Source: Thermus brockianus
GTDB lineage: Bacteria > Deinococcota > Deinococci > Deinococcales > Thermaceae
Direction of reading: 5' to 3'
Length of the DNA: 64,000 nucleotides
Assembly (NCBI RefSeq): GCF_001880325.1
Contig: NZ_CP016312.1
Coordinates: forward strand, 1,302,001 to 1,366,000
Position 1 is the first letter of the stretch; the number at the start of each line of letters is the position of its first letter. Both the position numbers and the translations under genes were made by a program. The notes under the pieces are model-generated. The model had not been told where the DNA came from, did no database searches, and saw only the letters and a program-made list of their open reading frames with translations. Positions 1 through 10,149 of the stretch are shown here, piece by piece.

Positions 1-6
1 GCTGCC

Positions 7-1580
<1,574 letters not shown>

Positions 1581-2768
1581 CTAGCGAATGACCCCGAGCT
1601 TCCGCCCCACCTTGGCGTAGGCCTCGAGGGCCTTGTCCAGCATCTCCCGGGTGTGGGCGGCGGTGACGATGTTGCGGATCCTGGCCTTTCCCCGGGGCAC
1701 CGTGGGGAAGCCGATGCCCACGGCGAAGACCCCTTCCTCCAGGAGGAGGCGGCTTGCCTCAAAGGCCAGGGGAGCCTCCCCGAAGAGCACGGGGGTGATG
1801 GGGGTCTGGCTTCCCAGGGTGTCGTAGCCCAGCCGGGCGAGCTCCGCTTTGAAGTAATGGGTGTTCGCCCAAAGCCTTTCCACCCGCTCGGGCTCCTTCT
1901 CAATGAGCTCCAAGGCCCCGAGGAGGGCCCCCACCACCGCCGGGGGGTGGCTCGTGGAGAAGAGGAAGGGCCTGGCCTTGTTGATGAGGAGTTCCTTGAG
2001 TTCCAAGGCACCGGCGGCGTACCCCCCCACCACGGCCCAGGCCTTGGAGAGGGTGGCCACCTGGACCACGTCGGGGTCCTGGTGGAAGCCGAAGTGGTGC
2101 ACGGTGCCCTTGCCCTTCTCCCCCAGGACCCCGGAGCCGTGGGCGTCGTCCACGTAGACCACCGCCCCGTACTTCTTGGCCAGGGGCACGATGCGGTCTA
2201 GGGGAGCGATGTCCCCGTCCATGGAGAAGACCCCGTCGGTGACGATGAGCTTGAGGCCCTCGGTGTCGTGGGTCTTTAGGAGTTCCTCCAGGTGGTCCAC
2301 GTTGGCGTGGCGGTAGACGAGGCGGGTGGCCTTGGTGAGGCGTAGGCCATCAATGATGGAGGCGTGGTTGAGCTCGTCGGAGAAGACCAGGTCCCCTTCC
2401 TGGAGCAAAGCCCCTAGGACCCCCTGGTTGGCGGTGAAGCCGGACTGGAGGACCAAGGCGCTTTCCGTCCCCTTGAAGCGGGCGAGGGCCTCTTCCAGTT
2501 CCACGTGGTAGGTGAAGGTGCCGGCGATGGTGCGCACCGCCCCGCTTCCCGCTCCCCATCGCTCCAGGTACTGCTTGGCCTTTTCCTTGAGGTAGGGGTG
2601 GTTGGCGAAGCCCAGGTAGTTGTTGGAGGCCAGGTTGACCACCTCTTTCCCCTCCACCCGGGTCACGGGCTCCTGGGGGGCCTCGAGGACCTTGGGGCGG
2701 ATGTAAAGCCCCTCGCGCTTTAGCCGCTCCAGCTCGCTTTGCACCCTGGCACGCAAGGAAAGGCTCAT
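1581..2768 (-). CDS. kbl: 2-amino-3-ketobutyrate CoA ligase / 8-amino-7-oxononanoate synthase family
   Basis: A 395-residue PLP-dependent alpha-oxoamine synthase. Seen: the substrate-loop region GSGAVRTIAGT (about residues 74-84), DDAHGSG (207-213) and the PLP-binding lysine K242 in TLSKAWAVVGG. The family condenses an amino acid with an acyl-CoA: glycine plus acetyl-CoA for Kbl (threonine breakdown) or alanine plus pimeloyl-CoA for BioF (biotin). Thermus homologues are annotated under both names and sequence reading does not separate them. No other biotin or threonine gene is adjacent. The methylase gene follows 3 bases downstream. A divergent gene lies 107 bases upstream. Confidence 0.85.
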   Translation of the reverse strand: MSLSLRARVQSELERLKREGLYIRPKVLEAPQEPVTRVEGKEVVNLASNNYLGFANHPYLKEKAKQYLERWGAGSGAVRTIAGTFTYHVELEEALARFKGTESALVLQSGFTANQGVLGALLQEGDLVFSDELNHASIIDGLRLTKATRLVYRHANVDHLEELLKTHDTEGLKLIVTDGVFSMDGDIAPLDRIVPLAKKYGAVVYVDDAHGSGVLGEKGKGTVHHFGFHQDPDVVQVATLSKAWAVVGGYAAGALELKELLINKARPFLFSTSHPPAVVGALLGALELIEKEPERVERLWANTHYFKAELARLGYDTLGSQTPITPVLFGEAPLAFEASRLLLEEGVFAVGIGFPTVPRGKARIRNIVTAAHTREMLDKALEAYAKVGRKLGVIR

Positions 2769-2875
2769 GCCCCTATCTAACCCCTTGGGTTTCGCCTTTG
2801 TCCAGGCCTTGGGCTTTTTTTCACCTTCTTCTGACCCAAAGGGGCTACCCTGAGGGAGGGGGTGGTAGCGGTTCC

Positions 2876-3778
2876 ATGCGGGGCTACCTGCAGGCGGAAA
2901 CCGAGGCGGAGCGCTTAGAGCGCCGGGCTAGGCTTCTGGAGCTCCTGGACCGCTTTAGGGGGGAGCCTTCGGAGCTATTGCCCTTCCACCAGGCCCTGGC
3001 CCTGAGGCCCAAGGGGGAGCACCACCTGGGCCTAAAGGCCATTGAGGTGGACAAGGTGGTGGGCTCGGTGGACCGCTACGAGGACTTTGACCGCCGCTTC
3101 CTGCCCAGGACCCCCCATACCCTGGAGCGGTGGAAGCGGCTTAGGGCCTTGCAGCTGGAGGGGCACGAGTTTCCCCCCATAGAGGTCTACCAGGTGGGGG
3201 AGGCCTACTTCGTCAAGGATGGCAACCACCGGGTGGCCCTGGCCAAGGCCACGGGGCAGAAGTACATAGACGCCTACGTGATCGCCCTAGACGTCCCCGT
3301 GCCCGTGGAGGCCAAGGACACCCTGAAGGACCTGATCCTCAAGGCGGAGTACGCCCACTTCCTGGAGAAGACCCGGCTCAAGGAGCTGGTGCCTGAGGCG
3401 GAAGACATTCTCTTTTCTACCCTGGGCCGCTACGATATCCTCCTGGACCACATCGCCACCCGGCGGTACTTCAAGGGCCTCGAGGAGGGTCGGGAGGTCT
3501 CCTGGGAAGAAGCGGTGGTGGACTGGTACCAGAACCTCTATAAGCCCACCCTAGAGGCTATCCGGAAGCTTGGGCTTCTGGCGGAGTTCCCCGGGCGTAC
3601 CGAGGCGGACCTTTACCTCTGGATCATGGACCACCGCTACTTCCTGGCCCAGGAGCTCGGGGCGGAGCTTTCCCCCGAGGAGGCGGCGCGGAGTTACGAG
3701 GCCCGCTTTGGGCCATGGTGGAAGCGGAGGGGAAGCGGGTTAAAGGCTTGGTTTAGGTCTTGGGGGAGCAGGCGCTAG
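2876..3778 (+). CDS. ParB/sulfiredoxin-like domain protein
   Basis: About 300 residues. The core has the strings VGSVDRYEDFDRRFLPR and FVKDGNHRVALAKA, typical of the ParB N-terminal / sulfiredoxin fold in which DGNHR lines a nucleotide pocket. The C-terminal part is helical, with a basic tail. I chose the ATG at 2876 because it follows a purine-rich ribosome site (GAGGGAGGGGG at 2852-2862); the 26 residues that could be read further upstream look like non-coding DNA. A possible -10 box TACCCT lies at 2846-2851. No parA or centromere-like repeats are adjacent, so chromosome partitioning is unlikely. Function unknown. Confidence 0.7.
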   Translation: MRGYLQAETEAERLERRARLLELLDRFRGEPSELLPFHQALALRPKGEHHLGLKAIEVDKVVGSVDRYEDFDRRFLPRTPHTLERWKRLRALQLEGHEFPPIEVYQVGEAYFVKDGNHRVALAKATGQKYIDAYVIALDVPVPVEAKDTLKDLILKAEYAHFLEKTRLKELVPEAEDILFSTLGRYDILLDHIATRRYFKGLEEGREVSWEEAVVDWYQNLYKPTLEAIRKLGLLAEFPGRTEADLYLWIMDHRYFLAQELGAELSPEEAARSYEARFGPWWKRRGSGLKAWFRSWGSRR

Positions 3779-3816
3779 GTTTCTCCTCTTTCTCTGTAAA
3801 CGAAGTGCATTTGCAC

Positions 3817-3846
3817 TTGACTCTGCCTATTTTGGACACTTAACCT
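3817..3846 (+). promoter_or_regulatory. probable promoter of the CsgG-like gene pair
   Basis: TTGACT at 3817-3822 resembles a -35 box and TAACCT at 3841-3846 fits the Thermus TANNNT -10 pattern, with an 18-base spacer. They sit about 50 bases upstream of the ATG at 3899, which has its own ribosome site (GAGGTG at 3887-3892). Pattern reading only. Confidence 0.5.
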
Positions 3847-3898
3847 TGAGAAGGGCACTTGGAGATCGTCTAGGTGCCTAGGAAGCGAGGTGAACCCT

Positions 3899-4621
3899 AT
3901 GAGAAGAGGTTTTGCCCTGCTTGGTACGGTTCTCTTGGCAGCCCTGACGGCGTGTGCTCCTAGTGTGACCACCAGGGCCTCCTCGGGCTTGGAGGGGGAA
4001 AATCCCTACGCCAACTACACGGGGCCTCGGGCTAAGGCGGTGGTGGCCAACTTTATCTGCGCCTCTGCCCAGTGCCCTTCAGGCGCAGGGGCAGGTATCT
4101 CGGAGCTCTTGATGACCGCCCTGATCAACACCAACCACTTCATCGTCTATGACCGTTCCGTTCTGGCCCAAATCCAGCAAGAGGCGTACCTAGGAGGCAA
4201 ACCCCTGAACCTTCAAGGCGCTGAGCTGTTGGTAGTGGGCTCTATTACCGCTTTTGAGCCGGATGCGGGCGGTACCCGTGGGGGTGGCGGAGGGATTTTG
4301 GGGGGTCTCCTGGGGGCCTTCGGTGCAGGTCAAAAGCGTTCCTACGTAGCCGTGGATATGCGCATTGTGGACGCTCAAAGCGGGGCTATAGTTTCCGCTT
4401 TCCGTGTGGAGGGTGAGGCTACGGATGTGGATTATGGGGGGGTGCTAGGTGTCTTGGTCCCAGGCGCTGCCTTTGGGGGTGGGCTTAAGCAGTACGAGAA
4501 GACCCCCATGGGCAAAGCGTTAGCGGTGATGGTCTCCAACGCTGTCAAGGAGATTATTAACCGCACTCCCAGGAGTTACTTCAAATATGCTCCGGATGGT
4601 AAGCCTTACCAGCAGCCTTAA
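3899..4621 (+). CDS. CsgG/HfaB-family lipoprotein
   Basis: A 240-residue exported protein. The N-terminus is a lipoprotein signal (MRRG, hydrophobic core, lipobox LTAC with Cys about residue 18). The mature part reads like the CsgG/curli-assembly fold: an early strand with AVVANF, a helix with SELLMTALINTNHFIVYDRS, a strand ELLVVGSITAF, and DMRIVDAQSGAIV. CsgG proteins form outer-membrane secretion pores, but no curli genes are present, so an envelope role is all that can be inferred. The ATG at 3899 is preferred to the GTG at 3890 because it lies 6 bases after GAGGTG. The glycine-rich loop at about residues 125-145 is unusual. The downstream gene overlaps by 35 bases. Confidence 0.7.
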   Translation: MRRGFALLGTVLLAALTACAPSVTTRASSGLEGENPYANYTGPRAKAVVANFICASAQCPSGAGAGISELLMTALINTNHFIVYDRSVLAQIQQEAYLGGKPLNLQGAELLVVGSITAFEPDAGGTRGGGGGILGGLLGAFGAGQKRSYVAVDMRIVDAQSGAIVSAFRVEGEATDVDYGGVLGVLVPGAAFGGGLKQYEKTPMGKALAVMVSNAVKEIINRTPRSYFKYAPDGKPYQQP

Positions 4622-5399
4622 GGGCTTGCTCTTACTCTTGTTTTTTGCGGTTCTGGAGGTGGCTCTAGGCCAGGGGCCTAAGACCCTTATTCTCGTGAGC
4701 CAAGGGGAGTATTGGTGGGACGAGGAGGCAGGCCTTTACGAGGCGGCCTTGCGGGAGGAGCTTCTCCGGGCGGGGTTTCGGGTGTTGGATGCTGCGCAGG
4801 TGCAAAAGGTGGCGGACCGGCAGCTCCTCACCCGCCTGGTGCAAGGAGATGCTTTGGCGGCTATTACCCTGGCCACGAACTTCAAGGCTGATGCCTTGGT
4901 GGTGAGTCGTGTCTTCACTTCCCGGGTCCTGGCTTCCCGCACCAACGTGGCCACTTTCTACACTTACAAGGCTACGGGGGATGTTCGGCTGGTGATGGCC
5001 AGCACAGGCCAAGTGGTGGGTAGCTGGAGTCCCTCCCAAACGGGGACGGGCACCTCGGAGCGGGAAGCGGCCTTTGCCGCCTTGCGCAACTTGGGTAAGG
5101 AAGTGGGACAAGCGCTCCGCAAGCAGGATTTTGCTGCTGCGGGGACTAATCCTGTGGTGCGGCTTACCGTAACCGGCCTGAAGAGCTTCACGGATGCTTC
5201 CGTGCTTTTAAGGGAGCTTTCTTCCCAGAAGGGTGTGATCTCGGCGGAGCGGAAGAGCTTCGCCAACGGTGTCCTCGAGGCCGAGGTGGTCTTCCAAGGA
5301 CCCGTGGATGAGCTCGCTGCCCTCTTGGAGGGGCTACGCCTCCTCCCCTTGGAGGTAACCGAGGTAAGTGGGTTCGCCATAGAGGCCCGGGTGCGCTGA
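4587..5399 (+). CDS. secreted protein, CsgG/FlgT-like fold, unknown function
   Basis: About 270 residues with an N-terminal signal peptide (a Lys followed by GLLLLLFFAVLEVALG). The mature N-terminal half alternates strands and helices as in CsgG-like proteins: LILVSQ, then YEAALREELLRAGFRVLD, ADALVVSRVF and GDVRLVMASTGQVVGSW. The C-terminal 80 residues form a separate alpha/beta domain. The gene starts inside the preceding CsgG-like lipoprotein gene (35-base overlap) without an obvious ribosome site, suggesting translational coupling. ATG 4587 or 4596 could be the start. It is followed by a strong terminator, so the pair forms a closed two-gene operon. Confidence 0.65.
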   Translation: MLRMVSLTSSLKGLLLLLFFAVLEVALGQGPKTLILVSQGEYWWDEEAGLYEAALREELLRAGFRVLDAAQVQKVADRQLLTRLVQGDALAAITLATNFKADALVVSRVFTSRVLASRTNVATFYTYKATGDVRLVMASTGQVVGSWSPSQTGTGTSEREAAFAALRNLGKEVGQALRKQDFAAAGTNPVVRLTVTGLKSFTDASVLLRELSSQKGVISAERKSFANGVLEAEVVFQGPVDELAALLEGLRLLPLEVTEVSGFAIEARVR

Positions 5400-5414
5400 C
5401 CCTTCGGGTTTTGG

Positions 5415-5450
5415 GCAAGGGCAGGGGTTTCCCTGCCCTTGCTTTGGTTG
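5415..5450 (+). terminator. rho-independent terminator after the CsgG-like pair
   Basis: A perfect 12-base stem (5415-5426 with 5431-5442) with loop GTTT, followed by a T-rich stretch. It lies 15 bases after the stop codon at 5399. Confidence 0.85.
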
Positions 5451-5464
5451 GGGTTTACCGTTAC

Positions 5465-5476
5465 CCTGTATACAGG
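5465..5476. promoter_or_regulatory. palindromic GntR operator at the regulator's own start
   Basis: CCTGTATACAGG is a perfect 12-base palindrome ending immediately before the ATG at 5477. The GTATAC core matches the half-site style known for FadR-type (FCD) GntR proteins. A -10-like TACCCT (5462-5467) overlaps it, so binding would block initiation of the regulator-proline operon. Autoregulation is inferred. Confidence 0.65.
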
Positions 5477-6139
5477 ATGCACACTGTGGGCTTCCGCCGA
5501 CCCAACCAGGTGCGCGAGGCGGTCTACGGCCACCTCAAAGACCTCCTCCTCTCCGGGCGCTTTGCCCCTGGGGAAAGGCTTTCCGAGCCCCTTTTGGCCC
5601 AGGAGCTCGGGGTGTCCCGCACCCCGGTGCGGGAGGCCCTGATGCGCCTGGCCGAGGAAGGGCTTGTGGAGCTCGTTCCGGGTAAGGGGGCGAGGGTCAA
5701 GGCCTTCACCCCGGAGGAGGTGGAGGAGGTCTATGGGGTGCGGGCCCTTTTGGAAGGGGAGGCGGCGCGGGAGGCGGCGCTACGGGCCACGCCTTGGGAG
5801 GTTGCCGAACTGGAGGTCCGCCTTAGGGCCATTGACGAGGCGCCCCAAGAGGACTACCCCGGGCAGATGCGCCGGGATTTGGAGTTCCACCGGGCCTTGG
5901 TGCGCCTTTCCGGAAACCGTACCCTTTACCGCCTTTACGAGGACCTCCTGGCCACGCTAGCCCTGGCCCGGAGCGCCCTCCCCACCCTTTCCCAGGACGA
6001 GGCCACAAGGCGGGAACACTGGGCCATCGTGGAAGCCCTCCGCGCCCGGGATCCGGAAAGGGCCAAGCGGGCGGTGGAGGCCCACGTGTACCGCTTCCGC
6101 GACCTGGTGGTGGCGAAGCTTCGGAAAGGAGGGGTATGA
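5477..6139 (+). CDS. GntR family (FadR/FCD) regulator of the proline operon
   Basis: 220 residues. The winged helix-turn-helix spans about 10-77, with the GntR signature [19 protein letters not shown] at about 40-58; an all-helical FCD effector domain follows (about 83-210), with a metal/ligand-site pattern including DLEFHRALV and a conserved His near the end. The ATG at 5477 is chosen because the palindrome and -10 box lie directly upstream; the earlier start at 5411 would run through the terminator. Its stop overlaps the start of proline dehydrogenase (ATGA), so it should be co-transcribed and probably senses proline or a breakdown product. Confidence 0.85.
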   Translation: MHTVGFRRPNQVREAVYGHLKDLLLSGRFAPGERLSEPLLAQELGVSRTPVREALMRLAEEGLVELVPGKGARVKAFTPEEVEEVYGVRALLEGEAAREAALRATPWEVAELEVRLRAIDEAPQEDYPGQMRRDLEFHRALVRLSGNRTLYRLYEDLLATLALARSALPTLSQDEATRREHWAIVEALRARDPERAKRAVEAHVYRFRDLVVAKLRKGGV

Positions 6140-7059
6140 ACCTGGACCTCGTCTATCGGCAGGCGGTGCTCTCCGTGGCGGGAAACCCCCGGGTGGAGGC
6201 CCTCATCAAGGGGCGGGCGAGGAGCCTGGTGCGCCGGTATGTGGCGGGGGAGACCCTGGAGGAGGCGCTGAGGGCGGCGGAGGCCCTCGAGGCCCAAGGG
6301 GTCCACGCCATCCTGGACCTCTTGGGCGAGATGGTGCGCTCGGAGGAGGAGGCCCGGGCCTTCCAGGAGGGGATTCTGGTCCTGGTCCGGGCCCTTGCCG
6401 AAAAGCCCTGGCCCAAGTACGTCTCCGTCAAGCCCACGCAGCTCGGCCTGGACCTTTCGGAGGGCCTCGCCCTGGAGCTTTTGAGGGGCATCCTGCGGGA
6501 AGCGGAGCCCAAAGGGGTCTTCGTCCGCTTGGACATGGAGGACTCCCCCCGGGTGGAGGCCACCTTGCGCCTCTACAAGGCCTTGAGGGAGGAGGGGTTT
6601 AGCGGGGTGGGGGTTGTGCTCCAAAGCTACCTTTTCCGCACGGAGAAGGACCTCCTGGACCTCCTCCCCTACCGGCCCAACCTGCGCCTCGTCAAGGGGG
6701 CCTACCGGGAGCCTAAGGAGGTGGCCTTCCAGGACAAGCGCCTCATTGACGCCGAGTACCTGCACCTGGGGAAGCTCGCCCTAAGGGAAGGGCTTTACGT
6801 GGCCTTCGCCACCCACGACCCCCGGCTCATCGCCGAGGTGAAGCGCTACACCGAGGCCTTCGGCATCCCCAAGACCGCCTTTGAGTTCCAGCTCCTCTAC
6901 GGGGTGCGTCCGGAAGCCCAGCGGCGCCTGGCCCAGGAGGGCTACACCGTGCGGGCTTATGTGCCCTACGGGAAGGACTGGTACCCCTACCTAAGCCGGC
7001 GCATCGCCGAAAGGCCGGAGAACCTCTTGTTGGTGCTAAGGAGCCTCTTGGGAGGCTAA
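6136..7059 (+). CDS. putA: proline dehydrogenase (monofunctional PRODH)
   Basis: 307 residues, the length of the structurally known Thermus PRODH. It oxidises L-proline to pyrroline-5-carboxylate with FAD, passing electrons to the membrane quinone pool. Seen: [31 protein letters not shown] and the substrate-site string [22 protein letters not shown] near the C-terminus, with the paired arginines that hold the proline carboxylate. It overlaps the GntR gene by 4 bases and is followed 12 bases later by P5C dehydrogenase, so the two steps from proline to glutamate are encoded together. Confidence 0.95.
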   Translation: MNLDLVYRQAVLSVAGNPRVEALIKGRARSLVRRYVAGETLEEALRAAEALEAQGVHAILDLLGEMVRSEEEARAFQEGILVLVRALAEKPWPKYVSVKPTQLGLDLSEGLALELLRGILREAEPKGVFVRLDMEDSPRVEATLRLYKALREEGFSGVGVVLQSYLFRTEKDLLDLLPYRPNLRLVKGAYREPKEVAFQDKRLIDAEYLHLGKLALREGLYVAFATHDPRLIAEVKRYTEAFGIPKTAFEFQLLYGVRPEAQRRLAQEGYTVRAYVPYGKDWYPYLSRRIAERPENLLLVLRSLLGG

Positions 7060-7070
7060 GGGAGGAAGCC

Positions 7071-8621
7071 ATGACGGTGGAACCTTTTCGCAACCAGCCC
7101 ATAGAGACCTTCCAGTCCGAGGAAGCGAGGCGGGAGATGAAGGAGGCCCTAAGGCGGGTCCGGGCCGAGTTCGGCCGCCACTGGGGCCTCTACATAGACG
7201 GGGCCTGGGTGGACACCCCGGCGAAGATCCTCTCCCTAAACCCCTCGGCCCCGAGGGAGGTGGTGGGGAGCACGGCCAAGGCGGGGCGGGCGGAGGCGGA
7301 GGCCGCCCTCGAGGCCGCCTGGCGGGCCTTCCGCACCTGGAAGGACTGGCCCCAGGAGGACCGGAGCCGCCTCCTCCTCAAGGCTGCCGCCCTCATGAAA
7401 AGGCGCAGGCGGGAGCTAGAGGCCACCTTGGTCTACGAGATCGGCAAGAACTGGGTGGAGGCCAGCGCCGAGGTGGCGGAGGCCATTGACTTCCTGGAGT
7501 ACTACGCCCGCCAGGCCCTCAAGTACAAGTACCCCTCGGTGGAGGTGGTGCCCTACCCTGGGGAGGACAACGAGAGCTTCTACATCCCCTTGGGGGCCGG
7601 GGTGGTCATCGCCCCCTGGAACTTTCCCATCGCCATCTTCACCGGGATGATCGCCGGGCCCGTGGTGGTGGGGAACACCGTGGTGGCCAAGCCCGCCGAG
7701 GACACCGTGGTCATCGCCGCCAAGGTCTTTGAAATCTTCCACGAGGCGGGCTTCCCCCCCGGGGTGGTGAACTTCCTGCCCGGGGAGGGGAAGGAGGTGG
7801 GGGCCTACCTGGTGGAGCACCCCAGGACCCGGTTCATCAACTTTACGGGGAGCCTCGAGGTGGGGCTTTGGATCCACGAGGCGGCGGCCAAGCTGGCCCC
7901 TGGGCAGCGGTGGATCAAGCGGGTCTTCCTGGAGCTCGGCGGCAAGGACGCCATCCTCGTGGACGAGACCGCCGACCTGGAGGCGGCCACGGAGGGCATC
8001 TTGGTTTCCGCCTACGGCTTCCAGGGGCAGAAGTGCTCGGCGGCAAGCCGCCTCATCGTCACGGAGAAGGCCTTTGAGCCCCTCATGGAGCGGGTTCTGG
8101 CGCGGGCGAGCCGGTTGGTGGTGGGCCCGGCGGAGGAGAACCCCGACCTCGGCCCCGTGGCCTCCAAGGCCCAGGAGGAGAAAATCCTCTCCTACATTGA
8201 AATCGGCAAGGGGGAAGGCAGGCTCGTCCTTGGGGGCAAGCGCCTGGAGGGGGAGGGCTACTTCATCGCCCCCACGGTCTTCACCGAGGTGCCTCCCAAG
8301 GCGAGGATCGCCCAGGAGGAGATCTTCGGCCCGGTGCTCTCCGTGATCCGGGTAAAGGACTTCGCCGAGGCCCTGGAGGTGGCGAACGATACCGTCTACG
8401 GCCTCACGGGCGGGGTCTATTCCCGCAAGCGCGAGCACCTGGAATGGGCCAGGCGGGAGTTCCACGTGGGCAACCTCTACTTCAACCGCAAGATCACGGG
8501 GGCCCTGGTGGGGGTGCAGCCCTTTGGCGGCTTCAACCTCTCGGGCACGGACACCAAGGCCGGGGGGCCCGACTACCTCCTCCACTTCCTCCAGATGAAG
8601 ACGGTGGCCGAGCGCTTCTAG
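7071..8621 (+). CDS. rocA: 1-pyrroline-5-carboxylate dehydrogenase
   Basis: 516 residues, the usual length for this aldehyde dehydrogenase family. It oxidises glutamate semialdehyde to glutamate with NAD+. Seen: the cofactor region [12 protein letters not shown], the catalytic glutamate in [12 protein letters not shown] and the catalytic cysteine in [12 protein letters not shown], then [10 protein letters not shown]. It has a ribosome site (GGGAGGAAG) 5 bases before the ATG. It completes proline breakdown with the upstream PRODH. The product glutamate can feed the GdhA/GdhB complex encoded at 51.6-54.2 kb. Confidence 0.95.
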   Translation: MTVEPFRNQPIETFQSEEARREMKEALRRVRAEFGRHWGLYIDGAWVDTPAKILSLNPSAPREVVGSTAKAGRAEAEAALEAAWRAFRTWKDWPQEDRSRLLLKAAALMKRRRRELEATLVYEIGKNWVEASAEVAEAIDFLEYYARQALKYKYPSVEVVPYPGEDNESFYIPLGAGVVIAPWNFPIAIFTGMIAGPVVVGNTVVAKPAEDTVVIAAKVFEIFHEAGFPPGVVNFLPGEGKEVGAYLVEHPRTRFINFTGSLEVGLWIHEAAAKLAPGQRWIKRVFLELGGKDAILVDETADLEAATEGILVSAYGFQGQKCSAASRLIVTEKAFEPLMERVLARASRLVVGPAEENPDLGPVASKAQEEKILSYIEIGKGEGRLVLGGKRLEGEGYFIAPTVFTEVPPKARIAQEEIFGPVLSVIRVKDFAEALEVANDTVYGLTGGVYSRKREHLEWARREFHVGNLYFNRKITGALVGVQPFGGFNLSGTDTKAGGPDYLLHFLQMKTVAERF

Positions 8622-8642
8622 CCCCCTAGACCCCAAGGGGGC
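8621..8642 (+). terminator. weak hairpin terminator after the proline operon
   Basis: GCCCCC (8621-8626) pairs with GGGGGC (8637-8642) around a 10-base loop, starting at the stop codon of the P5C dehydrogenase gene and followed by CTTTGGG rather than a long T-run. It overlaps the trp promoter region. Confidence 0.45.
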
Positions 8643-8656
8643 CTTTGGGCTATCCT
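8627..8656 (+). promoter_or_regulatory. trp operon promoter (leaderless)
   Basis: TAGACC (8627-8632) and TATCCT (8651-8656) are spaced by 18 bases. The -10 box ends 6 bases before the ATG of the leader peptide at 8663, so the transcript should start at or next to that ATG. Confidence 0.7.
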
Positions 8657-8662
8657 TGGGGC

Positions 8663-8698
8663 ATGGCCCTTTCCTCCGCCCTCTGGTGGCCCGGCTAG
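8663..8698 (+). CDS. trpL: trp operon leader peptide
   Basis: An 11-codon reading frame, MALSSALWWPG then TAG, with two tandem Trp codons at 8684-8689. It sits directly after the promoter and just before an attenuator hairpin, the classic arrangement for attenuation by stalled translation. It has no ribosome site and is most likely translated from a leaderless transcript. It is too short for ordinary gene finders. Confidence 0.8.
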   Translation: MALSSALWWPG

Positions 8699-8699
8699 G

Positions 8700-8749
8700 C
8701 CCCGGGGCGGAGGCGGTCTTTCCCCCGGGGTATACCCGGGGGGCTTTTT
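8700..8749 (+). promoter_or_regulatory. trp attenuator
   Basis: Terminator form: CCCCCGGG (8722-8729) pairs with CCCGGGGG (8735-8742), loop GTATA, followed by GC and five T (8745-8749). Competing antiterminator: CCCCGGGG at 8700-8707 can pair with CCCCGGGG at 8723-8730. A third pairing of CCCGG (8690-8694), just after the Trp codons, with CCGGG (8702-8706) would release the terminator when Trp is plentiful. Folding is by eye. Confidence 0.75.
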
Positions 8750-8761
8750 GTAGGAGGTGGG

Positions 8762-10149
8762 ATGGAGACCATAAGGCCCTTTCGCAAAACCCTGCTCGCC
8801 GACCTGGAGACCCCCGTGACCGCCTACCTCAAGCTTGCCGAGAAGGCCCCGGTGAGCTTCCTCCTGGAGTCCGTGGAGCGGGGGCGGCAAAGCCGCTTCT
8901 CCATCGTGGGGGTAGGGGCGAGGCGCACCTTCCGCCTGAAGGAAGGGGTCTTTACCGTGAACGGAAACCCCCTGCCCACCCAAGACCCCTTGCGCACCCT
9001 CTACGAGGCGGTGCACGCCCCCCTGGAGCGCCACCCGGACCTTCCCCCCTTCTTCGGGGGGTGGTGGGGTACGCCGCTTACGACCTCATCCGCTACTACG
9101 AGCGCCTCCCCGCCCTGAAGCCCGACGATTTGGGCCTACCCGACCTCCTCTTCGTGGAGCCCGAGGTGGTGGCGGTCTTTGACCACCTGAAAAACCTCCT
9201 GCACCTGGTGGCCCCGGGGGTGGACCCCGAGGAGGCGGAGGCCCGCCTGGCCTGGGCCGAGCGGCGGCTCAAGGGGCCCTTGCCCGGGGTGCCGGGGGAG
9301 AGGCCCGGGGGGCGGGCCCGGTTCCAGGCGGACATGGCGGAGGCGGCGTACCTCAAGGCGGTGGGGCGGGCCCTGGAGTACATCCGGGCCGGGGATATCT
9401 TCCAGGTGGTCCTCTCCCTAAGGCTTTCCTCCCCCCTCACCGTCCACCCCTTCGCCCTCTACCGGGCCTTGAGGAGCGTGAACCCGAGCCCCTACATGGG
9501 CTATCTGGACCTGGGGGAGGTCATTTTGGTCTCCGCCAGCCCCGAAAGCCTCCTGCGCTCCGATGGGCGCAAGGTGGTGACCCGGCCCATCGCCGGCACC
9601 CGGCCCCGGGGGAAGGACGAGGAGGAGGACCGGAGGCTTGCGGAGGAGCTTCTAAGGGACGAGAAGGAGCGGGCGGAGCACGTGATGCTCTTGGACCTTT
9701 CCCGGAACGACATCGGCCGGGTGGCGGCCTTCGGCAGCGTGCGGGTGGTGGAGCCTTTGCACGTGGAGTACTACTCCCACGTGATGCACCTGGTGTCCAC
9801 GGTGGAAGGGGTCTTGGCGGAGGGGAAGACCCCCTTGGACGCCTTGGCCAGCGTCCTCCCCATGGGCACGGTTTCCGGGGCCCCCAAGATCAGGGCCATG
9901 GAGATCATTGAGGAGCTGGAGCCCCACCGCCGGGGGCCCTATGGGGGGAGCTTCGGCTATCTGGCCTACGATGGGGCCCTGGACGTGGCCCTCACCTTGC
10001 GCACCTTCGTCATCGCCCACGGGCAGATGCACGTGCAGGCGGGGGCGGGGATCGTGGCGGATTCCGTGCCGGAAAGGGAGTACCAGGAGTGCCTGAACAA
10101 GGCCAAGGCGCTCCTCAAGGCGGTGGAGATGGCGGAGGAGGGACTTTAG
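8762..10149 (+). CDS. trpE: anthranilate synthase component I, apparent frameshift
   Basis: The start is ATG 8762 after TAGGAGGTGGG. It converts chorismate to anthranilate with TrpG. The N-terminal part (8762 to about 9061) has the Trp feedback motif LLES; the rest continues in the -1 frame with GDIFQVVLSLRLS, RPIAGTRPRG, LLDLSRNDIGRV and TVSGAPKIRAMEI. The join lies in a run of six G at 9056-9061: one more G would read FFGG directly into VVGYAAYDLIRYY, as expected for the family. Coding quality is intact on both sides, so this is either a sequencing error in a homopolymer, a recent mutation, or slippage. A longer frame open from 8656 is out of frame with the real N-terminus. Confidence 0.85.

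Noticed and set aside
2798-2875. N-terminal extension of the ParB-like protein
   Set aside because: The 26 extra residues lack coding character and lie in the divergent promoter region; the ATG at 2876 has the ribosome site.
2876-3778. Chromosome-partitioning ParB
   Set aside because: Only the small DGNHR fold is shared; there is no helix-turn-helix, no parA and no parS-like repeats nearby.
8656-8761. Long trpE frame beginning at 8656
   Set aside because: The first 130 residues of that frame are nonsense; the genuine N-terminus starts at ATG 8762 in another frame, after the attenuator.
9050-9070. Programmed -1 frameshift in trpE
   Set aside because: A G6 run can slip, but no trpE of this family is known to use it, and a base lost from a homopolymer is the simpler explanation. 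Kept only as something to check.
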